Origin: Caldithrix abyssi
GTDB lineage: Bacteria; Calditrichota; Calditrichia; Calditrichales; Calditrichaceae
Assembly (NCBI GenBank): GCA_011369465.1
Contig: DRQG01000015.1
Coordinates: 48,232 to 112,231 of the forward strand
Length of the DNA: 64,000 nucleotides
Direction: 5' to 3'
Positions 1 through 7,142 of the stretch are shown piece after piece. The position numbers and the translations under genes were made by a program. Numbering within the stretch: the stretch's first letter is position 1; each line of letters starts with the position of its first letter. The notes under the pieces are model-generated. The model had not been told where the DNA came from. It made no database searches and saw nothing but the letters and a program-made list of their open reading frames with translations.

Positions 1-644
1 AAAGCAATGAAAAAACCACAAAGACCTTAAACAACACACCGCTTGTGTTTTCCCTCGGATTGCATTATCGTTTTGGCGATCGTCTTTCGGCCGGATTCTT
101 AATACGCGGTCCGTATGAAATACAGTTTCTGAATCGATATGAAAATACGCAAGCGCCCGATAAAAACCGGCAGGAAATCCGAACGCTTAGCTATCCGATG
201 CGGCTTGGCCTGGGGCTTGATTACCGTTTTACCAATATCCTTTCCGGTCGTCTTTCGTTTGATTTTGTGTATGATTTCTGGAGTCAATTTAAGGATGATT
301 TACGGCCCGGTCTGGAATTTAACGATACTTACTCTCTGCGTACCGGCGTGGAACACCTGTTTTTCGATGAGATACCTTTACGCTTCGGGTTCCGGTATAA
401 TTCTATGCGGGAAAGCCGTAATTTCAGCGAATCACTTATCACCTTCGGAACCAGCTTCCGTTTTTTGGGCGTCACCGTCGATCTTTCCGCAGGGATTTCC
501 AGCCAGGTTTACTATCAATACGATCTTTTTGACGATTCTATCTACGGGTTGTTCAGCCGGGGCAGCGAGCTGGATAAAGTTACGCTGTCAACCATATACG
601 GACGGCTGAGTATTCAATATGTTTTCTTTTCACTGGGTGAATAA
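1..644 (+). CDS. Outer-membrane beta-barrel protein, C-terminal part
   Basis: The reading frame is already open at the first bases, so the N-terminus lies outside the window; the first in-frame start (GTG at 45) is internal. The visible part of about 210 residues alternates polar and hydrophobic residues with many aromatic residues (for example FSLGLHYRFGDRLSAGF and IPLRFGFRYNSM), the pattern of transmembrane beta-strands in FadL/OmpP1- or PorV-like barrels. It has no enzymatic motif. Transport of a hydrophobic substrate is possible by analogy only. The next gene starts 14 bp downstream, so the two may be co-transcribed. Confidence 0.55.
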   Translation, partial: SNEKTTKTLNNTPLVFSLGLHYRFGDRLSAGFLIRGPYEIQFLNRYENTQAPDKNRQEIRTLSYPMRLGLGLDYRFTNILSGRLSFDFVYDFWSQFKDDLRPGLEFNDTYSLRTGVEHLFFDEIPLRFGFRYNSMRESRNFSESLITFGTSFRFLGVTVDLSAGISSQVYYQYDLFDDSIYGLFSRGSELDKVTLSTIYGRLSIQYVFFSLGE

Positions 645-658
645 CGGATGGTAATCGA

Positions 659-2266
659 ATGAAGCCAATATTTACAATTTTTTCCTTTTTCCTTTGCGTT
701 TCCTTTCTCAGCGCACAGAATACGATAAAGCTGCATATTTTTTATACCAATGATTTACGCGGCGGCATCGGCTGGCAAAAAGCCACCTTTATGAATCCCG
801 ATTTTCCGCCCGAGCTGGGGGGCGGCGCCTCCACGGCCGCCATTATTAATAAAATTCGCCGGCAGGCGCGCCTCAACGGTGAAGAAGTGTTGCTGCTGGA
901 CGGCGGGGATTTTATTTTCGGGCCAACACCCCTGGGAGAGGATTCCAAAGGCCGGGCGATTGTCGAATATATGAACCACGTGGGATACGATGCCGCCGTC
1001 CCCGGTATTAATGATTTCAATCTTGGCCGGGAAGACCTAACCGCTCTTGGCCGGCAAGCGCATTTTCCCTTATTGGCGGCAAATGTTATCGACAGCGCAT
1101 CACTAAAAACCGCCGAACCGTTTACGCCCTATACGATTATCGAGAAAAATGGCCTGAGAATCGGTTTGTTCGGTATCGTTTCCAAAGCCGCAGAACAAAA
1201 CGAAGATCCTCAACGTATCCGTGGGCTGCGTTTTCTTAGCGAGGTACAAGCAGCGCAAAAAACCGTAGAACAGCTTAAAGAACAAAATGCAGATATCATA
1301 ATTGCCTTGGCTCACCTCGGTTTGCCCTACGATTCCGAAGAAGGGTATGATGTCCTGCGCGAACAGGAAGCACAGAATATTTTTAAAGATTCCTATGTCA
1401 ATACGATGGAGCTGGCCCGTAGCGTTGCCGGGATCGATTTAATCGTGTCCGGGCATATCCCGCGCGGTTATCAGGAACCGTGGGAGGATCCGGTAAACCA
1501 CACCATTTGTGTTCAAAACTATGCCGGCGGCGGAAACCTGGGTTTAATTACCCTGAATATTGATAAAAGCACTAAAACCGTTACCGGATATGACCTGCCT
1601 TCGGTGGACGGCAGTCTTTTGCTGCTCTCTTTGGACGAATTCTGGCCCGAAGAATCCACCGCCAATCTGATTCGTTCTTTGGAAGAGCAATACGAACCCG
1701 GTTTTGATGAAATGATCGGAGAGACGGTACAATCGCTTAACCGTAATCTTCAGGGAGAATCGCGGTTATCCAACTTAATGTGCGATGCCATGCTCGAGTC
1801 AACCGGAGCCGATTTCGCCTTCAATAATTATGTGAGTATGCGCGCCGACATTCCTATCGGGCCCATAACCCCTCGCGATTTAAGCAGCGTTTTTCCCTTT
1901 GGCAATGAGATTGTTGTCATTAAAATGGAAGGAAAACTGTTGTACGATCTGATGGAAGGAAGTATTGCCGGTTACAATAACGGGTTTGCTATCGGCGGTG
2001 GTCGGATCATTTCAAATAAAGGTCTGCCCGATGGAAAACGTATCCTTTCCTTTAAAATCGGCGGCAAACCTCTTGATCCGCATCAAACCTACCGGGTGGC
2101 CACCAGCGCTTATTTAGCCAAAGGAAATTATGGCCTGACCAAACTGGCCTTTTTACCGGATGATGTGTTTGAATATACGGGAATTAAGGTAAGAAAAGCG
2201 GTGGAAGAATTTGTCAGGAAACATTCGCCGTTAAATATTGCGGTGGAGGGCCGCTGGCCAAAGTGA
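659..2266 (+). CDS. Secreted 5'-nucleotidase/UshA-family protein with altered active site
   Basis: 535 aa. Residues 1-19 are a signal peptide ending at a SAQ-like site. Residues 25-270 follow the calcineurin-like metallophosphatase fold of the UshA/5'-nucleotidase family and residues 350-510 the 5_nucleotid_C domain. Several metal or catalytic positions differ from UshA: TNDxHG is TNDLRG (His to Arg34), GNHEFD is GINDFN (Asn, His and Asp of the metal/dyad positions changed), and the last GHxQ/H is GHIP. DGGD (Asp84), AHLG (His219) and SGH (His266) remain. Known members hydrolyse nucleotides or UDP-sugars in the periplasm. Here catalysis may be weak, altered or lost. The fold assignment is firm, the activity is not. 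Confidence 0.8.
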   Translation: MKPIFTIFSFFLCVSFLSAQNTIKLHIFYTNDLRGGIGWQKATFMNPDFPPELGGGASTAAIINKIRRQARLNGEEVLLLDGGDFIFGPTPLGEDSKGRAIVEYMNHVGYDAAVPGINDFNLGREDLTALGRQAHFPLLAANVIDSASLKTAEPFTPYTIIEKNGLRIGLFGIVSKAAEQNEDPQRIRGLRFLSEVQAAQKTVEQLKEQNADIIIALAHLGLPYDSEEGYDVLREQEAQNIFKDSYVNTMELARSVAGIDLIVSGHIPRGYQEPWEDPVNHTICVQNYAGGGNLGLITLNIDKSTKTVTGYDLPSVDGSLLLLSLDEFWPEESTANLIRSLEEQYEPGFDEMIGETVQSLNRNLQGESRLSNLMCDAMLESTGADFAFNNYVSMRADIPIGPITPRDLSSVFPFGNEIVVIKMEGKLLYDLMEGSIAGYNNGFAIGGGRIISNKGLPDGKRILSFKIGGKPLDPHQTYRVATSAYLAKGNYGLTKLAFLPDDVFEYTGIKVRKAVEEFVRKHSPLNIAVEGRWPK

Positions 2267-2275
2267 GTAAAAAAT

Positions 2276-2349
2276 AAAAGGCTTTTATATCATATGTTTT
2301 CAATACAAAGGGAGGTATTTTTGACATTGTTGATATAAAAGCCTTTTTT
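2276..2349. terminator. Long inverted repeat, probable bidirectional terminator
   Basis: A 17-bp perfect inverted repeat (left arm 2276-2292, right arm 2331-2347) is separated by 38 nt and flanked by A and T runs. It lies between the convergent ends of the 5'-nucleotidase-family gene (+) and the small sigma54 operon (-), the usual place for a two-way terminator. The loop is longer than in a typical intrinsic terminator. Confidence 0.6.
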
Positions 2350-2368
2350 AATTACGCATTATGATTGG

Positions 2369-2461
2369 TTATGAAAAAACATCATCCTTGATACTGATTC
2401 CTTTGAAGACCAACCACAATGCGATAAGTATTACCTGTGCCACTAAAAATATCCATTCCAT
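2369..2461 (-). CDS. Candidate 30-aa single-pass membrane microprotein
   Basis: This short ATG-initiated frame begins 2 nt after the stop of the receiver-like gene upstream of it. It encodes 30 residues: a hydrophobic segment at about 4-19 (IFLVAQVILIALWLVF) followed by a short polar tail containing Lys and Asp. No separate Shine-Dalgarno is evident, so translation would depend on coupling to the preceding gene. It is the last frame before the inverted-repeat terminator and so fits as the third cistron of the small operon. It is too short to assign to a family; its coding status is inferred from position and hydrophobic character. Confidence 0.35.
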   Translation of the reverse strand: MEWIFLVAQVILIALWLVFKGISIKDDVFS

Positions 2462-2463
2462 AA

Positions 2464-2847
2464 TTAATGTTTTATGTACAAACTCCTGAATATAGTCCAA
2501 CGGTCGATATAATGACGTAAATTTTTGATCTTAATCGGTTCGGCGACAAACTCGGTTAAACCGTCGCTGTTAACCGGCAGAGGATTGTCCATTACATTAT
2601 TGTTCCTGATGAAGATAACCGGTATGCTTGACGTAACAGGATCGGTTCTTAATTTTGAGAGCACTTCCGTGCCTGATTCACGGGCAAACTGTTCATTCAT
2701 CACGATAACAGCCGGTTTTTGTTGATAGGCTTCTTTGAAAAAATCACCGAATTTATTTACAGTAACTATCTTGTAATTATATACTCCTAAAATATCATGA
2801 ATTAATTTAGCCCGGTACGGGTCCTGTTCACATACAAAAATCTTCAT
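2464..2847 (-). CDS. Degenerate response-regulator receiver domain protein
   Basis: 127 aa, a single CheY-like receiver fold with no output domain. The N-terminal acidic pair is E7/D9. The phospho-acceptor Asp is Asn51 (VIVMNEQF), the switch Thr/Ser position is Arg81, and the conserved Lys before Pro is Glu103 (AEPIKI). With all three phosphorylation positions changed, it should not be switched by phospho-Asp chemistry and is better seen as a pseudo-receiver that binds a partner. A strong GGGGGAAGG ribosome site sits directly before the ATG. It is 12 bp downstream of the 71-aa gene in the operon with the sigma54-type promoter. Confidence 0.75.
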   Translation of the reverse strand: MKIFVCEQDPYRAKLIHDILGVYNYKIVTVNKFGDFFKEAYQQKPAVIVMNEQFARESGTEVLSKLRTDPVTSSIPVIFIRNNNVMDNPLPVNSDGLTEFVAEPIKIKNLRHYIDRWTIFRSLYIKH

Positions 2848-2859
2848 CCTTCCCCCTGC

Positions 2860-3075
2860 TTAGTTAACGGTTATTCCTTCCGAGACTATCCTGGCCTGAA
2901 TGGCCGAACCGATGATCTCGGGCAGCTCGTTTACCAACTCTTCTATACTGTTGTGATATATCGATACCACATCATTATCCGAAAAGGCCAGGCGAATTGA
3001 ATAGTATTTGCGTCCTTGCTCATCCGCCATGGATACTATTTTTAAATTACTGTCGATAATGTTTTCTAAACTCAT
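2860..3075 (-). CDS. Small conserved-looking protein, first gene of sigma54-type operon
   Basis: 71 aa, function unknown. The chosen ATG is preceded by AAGGAT at good spacing; a longer frame starts upstream of the predicted promoter and is unlikely. The sequence is soluble and mixed alpha/beta with an acidic second half (IEELVNELPEIIGSA), and has no Cys/His cluster, signal peptide or membrane segment. No family is recognised. It lies about 23 nt downstream of the predicted transcription start of the -24/-12 promoter and is followed by the pseudo-receiver gene, so it is probably a target of the adjacent NtrC-type activator. Confidence 0.65.
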   Translation of the reverse strand: MSLENIIDSNLKIVSMADEQGRKYYSIRLAFSDNDVVSIYHNSIEELVNELPEIIGSAIQARIVSEGITVN

Positions 3076-3108
3076 AACCCGATCCTTGTTTGTTTGGCAA
3101 TATGGAAA

Positions 3109-3123
3109 GCAAGCTGCATGCCA
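3109..3123 (-). promoter_or_regulatory. Sigma54 (-24/-12) promoter
   Basis: The minus strand reads TGGCATGCAGCTTGCTT: GG at 3122-3121, exactly ten bases, then GC at 3110-3109. This matches the RpoN consensus TGGCAY-N6-TTGCW at nearly every position. The start point would be near 3098, giving a leader of about 23 nt with a ribosome site before the 71-aa gene. A sigma54 activator gene lies just upstream. Confidence 0.75.
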
Positions 3124-3215
3124 CAACATAACTATTTGTAATTTAATGGGTTATGGGCTGGCTATGCATATCTGTTTGTTTCTACTGGGTTTAGTAGTGT
3201 TTTTATGCGGGAGGG

Positions 3216-3264
3216 TTGTATTTTTTACAATCTTTGAAAATTGTGAATTGCATTAAATACAATT
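3216..3264. promoter_or_regulatory. Possible upstream activator (enhancer) sites
   Basis: Half-sites related to ACAAT/ATTGT recur: TTGTA and TACAA facing each other at 3216-3230, ATTGT at 3240-3244 and ACAATT at 3259-3264. They lie about 120-165 bp upstream of the predicted sigma54 start, the typical distance for NtrC-family enhancers. Binding by the neighbouring activator is inferred. Confidence 0.35.
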
Positions 3265-4613
3265 TATTTGGATCCCAGCCGGCTGCTGAGCGTGCGATAA
3301 TTTATGTCCAAAAATTCACAGGCGGCTTTTTTATTGCGGCCCACGTGCTCGTAAACCATATTTACATACATCCTTGTGATTTCTTCCAGGGTAAATCGGT
3401 TTGCCAGAGCATTTTGCAATACTGGATTTTCTTCTTCCTGTATATCTTCGGGAATGTCCTTAATTGTTAAGTTTTGGTGATTGAGCACCAGCATACGGAT
3501 CAGTGTATTTTCCAGCTGGCGTACATTCCCTTTCCATTGCAGCCGGGATAAATAAGCGATAAGCGTCGGATCAAAACGAGGCTCGGGGATATTGTTTTCA
3601 CGACAATAGCGGGCTGCAATGTGACTGATTAATGCCGGGATATCATCCGGGCGCTCTCTCAAAGGCGGAATACGGATGGGAATCACATTTAACCGGTAAT
3701 ACAGGTCTTCCCTGAATTTTTTCTTTTTTACTTCTTCGGCCAAATCACGGTTGGTCGCTGTAATTAATCGAAAATTGGCGGAGTGTTCTTTGGTTCCGCC
3801 CAGGCGATAAAATTTTTTCTCTTGCAAAACACGCAATAGCTTGGCCTGAATGCTGAGAGGCAGTTCGCCGATTTCATCCAAAAACAGAGTTCCGCCATTC
3901 ACGGCTTCGAATTGTCCTTTTTTTAAATCGGTCGCTCCGGTAAAAGCCCCTTTTTCGTGACCGAACAGTTCGTTTTCCAGCAGATTTTCCGGCAGCGCCG
4001 CCGAATTGATGGCCACAAAGGGTTTGCCGGAAATTTTGCTGCGGTTGTGAATGTGACGGGCGATGACTTCTTTTCCAACACCGGACTCGCCGGTGAGCAA
4101 GACCGGTTCTTTGGTATTGCGGATCTGTTCTACTAATTTCAAAATATTCTGCATTTGTTTGCTAACCGCAACGATGCCTTCAAAATGCAGTGTGCTGGTT
4201 AGTTGCTGTCTTAAATTTCGATTTTCCCGTTCCAGGGCCTGCATGTGTAGAGCCCTGCGAACAACCAGCGGTAATTCTTCTTTTATATTTTCACCTTTAA
4301 AAAAGTAGGCCGAAGCGCCCCGTCGCTGCGCTTCCAGCGCATTTTGGTGATCCTGCGAAGAAGTTATTACAATAATTTTAACATCCGTACCTTTGCTCAC
4401 TATAAAATCAAGAACATCCAAACCCTGTTCTATTAACGGCAGGCCGAGATCGAGCAGGACAATATCGGGTAAAAAGCGTTCGAAGGCTTGCTTTGCTTTA
4501 TGCACTTCCGAAGCAAATTCATACCGGTAGCTTGTTCCAAGCCATTTTTTATAGCTTTGCTGCCATACCGCGTTGTCTTCAATAATGAGAATTTTTTGAG
4601 GCATCTGTTTCAT
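3264..4613 (-). CDS. NtrC-family sigma54-dependent response regulator
   Basis: 449 aa with three domains. The receiver (about 7-120) has phospho-acceptor Asp55 (IVLLDLGLP) and Lys106. The AAA+ domain (about 145-375) carries Walker A GESGVGKE at 175-182, the sigma54-contact loop GAFTGA at 222-227, and Walker B LFLDEIGEL. A C-terminal Fis-type helix-turn-helix (NKKAACEFLDINYRTLSSRL) follows. All key residues are present, so it should be a phosphorylation-controlled activator of RpoN-dependent transcription. It starts 3 bp after the kinase gene, and a sigma54-type promoter lies just beyond its 3' end, the probable local target. Confidence 0.93.
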   Translation of the reverse strand: MKQMPQKILIIEDNAVWQQSYKKWLGTSYRYEFASEVHKAKQAFERFLPDIVLLDLGLPLIEQGLDVLDFIVSKGTDVKIIVITSSQDHQNALEAQRRGASAYFFKGENIKEELPLVVRRALHMQALERENRNLRQQLTSTLHFEGIVAVSKQMQNILKLVEQIRNTKEPVLLTGESGVGKEVIARHIHNRSKISGKPFVAINSAALPENLLENELFGHEKGAFTGATDLKKGQFEAVNGGTLFLDEIGELPLSIQAKLLRVLQEKKFYRLGGTKEHSANFRLITATNRDLAEEVKKKKFREDLYYRLNVIPIRIPPLRERPDDIPALISHIAARYCRENNIPEPRFDPTLIAYLSRLQWKGNVRQLENTLIRMLVLNHQNLTIKDIPEDIQEEENPVLQNALANRFTLEEITRMYVNMVYEHVGRNKKAACEFLDINYRTLSSRLGSK

Positions 4614-4616
4614 GGA

Positions 4617-5666
4617 TCATTCGCTCTCAGGTAAATAAATCGTAACCCGTGCGCCCTGCCGCGGCGTTGAGTCGATTTCCAAATAACCCGAATGGGCATT
4701 TATAATTTTTTCAGCCAATGCAAGTCCGAAACCGGCGGCGCCATCCTGTTTACGCGTGGTAAAAAACGGGGCTTTTACCATCGGTAAAAAATCAGCCGGA
4801 ATCCCCTTGCCGTTATCTGTAATTGTAATTTTTATCCAATTTAAACGCGAAAGCGGTGAGATCGAAGGTTCGCGCTCGATGTTAACGCCTATTTCAACTT
4901 TCCGATCTTTATTATGAAAAATTGCATTTTTTACAACTTCATTAAACGCGCGGGCGAAAAGCTCTGTGTCCAGCTCTATTGTTGTATCGGAAGGAACGGA
5001 CAAAATCTTGACTAATTCCCTGTTTTCACCCAATAACTCCAATGCGCTGCGGATCATATCTTTTATGGAAACCGGTATTTTTAAAAGCTCTGTATCCCGG
5101 ACAAATGTGGTAATATTTTGATTCACTTTTCTTTGGTAGCGTAACCTGTTTCTTAATTCATCCGGTTTCTGCACACTTTCGTTCAGTAAAATAATGGCCT
5201 GAACGTCGTGTACCAACTGGGAAATCAGGTTACCCTGTTCCTCAACAAACTTTGTTGTGGTCTGTTTTTGTAAATTTGCGGCCATCATATTACAATTTTT
5301 CCAGGCTGAGATAATTTCATCCAAATCTGCTGTATCGCTGTCCCTGTCTATCCGGATCAGATAACCTTCCTTCTGCTCCTGATAAGCAGGTACAAAAAAA
5401 AATGAAGCGTTTTCAAAGGAAACCCGGTGGTTGAGTAACTCGGCACGGGGACATGCGGAGAAGGAATTAATCCAATCCATCGCCGTGTTATCTTCCGGCG
5501 CGGAAAACAACAATCGGTACGGCCGTGGATGAACCCGGTGCTTTATTATTTGAAAACGATCAAGCAGGTTATTTCTGTTGAGATAAACTCCCGTCAGGCG
5601 GGCTATTTCATCCATATCGGACGCTTTTCCGATAAAAGTCAGATAGTTCGTAATCATACGGCTCAT
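4617..5666 (-). CDS. Cytosolic sensor histidine kinase (NtrB-like role)
   Basis: 349 aa with no transmembrane segment or signal peptide. Residues 1-140 form an unassigned sensing region. The phospho-acceptor is probably His153 in SQLVHDVQA, an unusual H-box. The HATPase domain has the N-box NEVVKNAIFH (242-251), G1 DNGKGIP (284-290) and G2 GFGLALA (312-318). It should phosphorylate the NtrC-type regulator encoded 3 bp downstream. It begins 1 bp after the mazG stop, so it is translated from the same message as mazG. The signal is unknown but must be cytoplasmic. Confidence 0.88.
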   Translation of the reverse strand: MSRMITNYLTFIGKASDMDEIARLTGVYLNRNNLLDRFQIIKHRVHPRPYRLLFSAPEDNTAMDWINSFSACPRAELLNHRVSFENASFFFVPAYQEQKEGYLIRIDRDSDTADLDEIISAWKNCNMMAANLQKQTTTKFVEEQGNLISQLVHDVQAIILLNESVQKPDELRNRLRYQRKVNQNITTFVRDTELLKIPVSIKDMIRSALELLGENRELVKILSVPSDTTIELDTELFARAFNEVVKNAIFHNKDRKVEIGVNIEREPSISPLSRLNWIKITITDNGKGIPADFLPMVKAPFFTTRKQDGAAGFGLALAEKIINAHSGYLEIDSTPRQGARVTIYLPESE

Positions 5667-5667
5667 T

Positions 5668-6468
5668 TTACCTTGTCACATCCTTGGCGTCATTCCAATG
5701 CCGGTCCAGTTCCTCCAGTCCGGCTTCTTTCATAGCCTGCGGATTGCTGTTGTATTGCTTTTCGATGTGCGAGAAACGGCGGATAAATTTTTGGCTGGTA
5801 TTGCGCAGGGCGTCTTCTGCATTAATTCCGATAAATCGGGAAATATTGACCATGCTGAATAATACGTCGCCAAATTCTTCCTGTGCATTGAGTAAATTAC
5901 CTTTTTCCACGGCTGTTTTGAACTCATTCCACTCTTCATCTATTTTGGCGATAACAGGCTGCAGCTCGCCCCAGTCAAAACCTACGGTGGCGGCTTTTTC
6001 CTGAAGACGCTGTGCCTGTAGCAAAGCCGGCATGGCCCGGGGTACACCGCTTAGAATCGATTGCCGATCTTCATTTTTTACTTTGGAATGTTCCCAGTTC
6101 TCCTGAACCGATTTAGCGTCATGAATGGTTTTGTCCCCGAAAACATGGGGATGCCGTTCAATAAGTTTATTGGAAATCCGTTCCGCCACTTCGGCAAAAT
6201 CGAATAGCCCCTCTTCTTCGGCAATGGTGCTGTGAAATACAATTTGCAATAAAAGATCGCCCAATTCCCCGGCCAGCTTATCCCATTCTTCGCCATCGAT
6301 CGTTTCCAGCACCTCGTACGTTTCTTCCAATAAATACGGCTTTAAGGAATGGTGGGTTTGTTTGGCGTCCCAGGGACATTCTTTACGCAATCGTTCCATT
6401 ATCCGAAGCAGTTGAGCCGTTTTTTCAGCAGCCATTTCCTGTTTTTTTGTCGCTGTTTGTTCCATCAT
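5668..6468 (-). CDS. mazG: Nucleoside triphosphate pyrophosphohydrolase MazG
   Basis: 266 aa, the usual length of the two-domain MazG of the E. coli type. It hydrolyses (d)NTPs to NMP and pyrophosphate. The N-terminal repeat has CPWDAKQTHHSL, EETYE and GELGDLLLQ; the C-terminal repeat has DEEWNEF and EEFGDVLFS, the paired EExxE/ExxD Mg2+ ligands. Its ATG overlaps the stop of the FAH-family gene by 4 nt, and the kinase gene follows 1 bp after its stop, so it is tightly coupled in an operon. Family assignment is firm. Its link to the two-component genes is positional only. Confidence 0.95.
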   Translation of the reverse strand: MMEQTATKKQEMAAEKTAQLLRIMERLRKECPWDAKQTHHSLKPYLLEETYEVLETIDGEEWDKLAGELGDLLLQIVFHSTIAEEEGLFDFAEVAERISNKLIERHPHVFGDKTIHDAKSVQENWEHSKVKNEDRQSILSGVPRAMPALLQAQRLQEKAATVGFDWGELQPVIAKIDEEWNEFKTAVEKGNLLNAQEEFGDVLFSMVNISRFIGINAEDALRNTSQKFIRRFSHIEKQYNSNPQAMKEAGLEELDRHWNDAKDVTR

Positions 6469-7127
6469 TTATCCCGGATTACCGAAGTTTTTACCTGAGC
6501 GATATTGTCTATGGATGCTTCTATGGTATCGCCGTTTTGCAGAGGCCCCACCCCGGCCGGCGTTCCGGTTAATATGATATCTCTGGGTAATAATGAAATA
6601 AACCGGCTTACATAGGCGATAATTTCATCTATACCAAACAACATCTGTTTTGTGTTGCCTTCCTGTCGAACGGCGCCGTTTACCATCAACCGGAGATTTA
6701 AATTATTTACCTGCTCCGCTTGTTCTTTATATACAAATTCTGAAACCGGACAGGACCGGTCAAATCCTTTGGCCAGCGCCCAGGGCAGGCCTTTTTGTTT
6801 TGCCGCAGACTGTACATCCCGCAAGGTCAGGTCAAGGGCAAGGCCGTAGCCCTCCACGTAATCCATAGCATCTGCCCGGGGTATATGTTTGCCATCCCGG
6901 CCGATACAGACCGCCAGCTCAATTTCGTGATGAACCGATCCCATATTCTGCGGTATCGGAATGGGTTTATATATGTCGTGCAGTGCGCTGTTGGGCTTCA
7001 AAAAAATAACCGGTTCCTCTGTTCGCTCGGAGTTCATTTCGTTGATATGCGCAACATAATTACGACCGATGCCGATAATTTTAGACGGTTCATAGGTTTT
7101 TCCATCGGTAAAACGAATGTGTTTCAT
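6465..7127 (-). CDS. Fumarylacetoacetate hydrolase family protein
   Basis: 220 aa, the short single-domain FAH type (YcgM/FAHD1-like). Motifs seen are IGIGRNYVAHINEM, the metal-binding HEIELAVCIG, and the C-terminal RDIILTGTPAGVG. Relatives are acylpyruvate hydrolases or oxaloacetate decarboxylases acting on beta-dicarbonyl acids with Mg2+. The exact substrate cannot be read from the sequence. It lies 15 bp downstream of homoserine dehydrogenase and overlaps mazG by 4 nt. Confidence 0.9.
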   Translation of the reverse strand: MKHIRFTDGKTYEPSKIIGIGRNYVAHINEMNSERTEEPVIFLKPNSALHDIYKPIPIPQNMGSVHHEIELAVCIGRDGKHIPRADAMDYVEGYGLALDLTLRDVQSAAKQKGLPWALAKGFDRSCPVSEFVYKEQAEQVNNLNLRLMVNGAVRQEGNTKQMLFGIDEIIAYVSRFISLLPRDIILTGTPAGVGPLQNGDTIEASIDNIAQVKTSVIRDK

Positions 7128-7142
7128 TTACCTTCCTTGTTT

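Noticed and set aside
2323..2347. TTGACA string resembling a -35 element
   Set aside because: It lies in the loop of the inverted repeat and no -10 follows at 16-18 nt.
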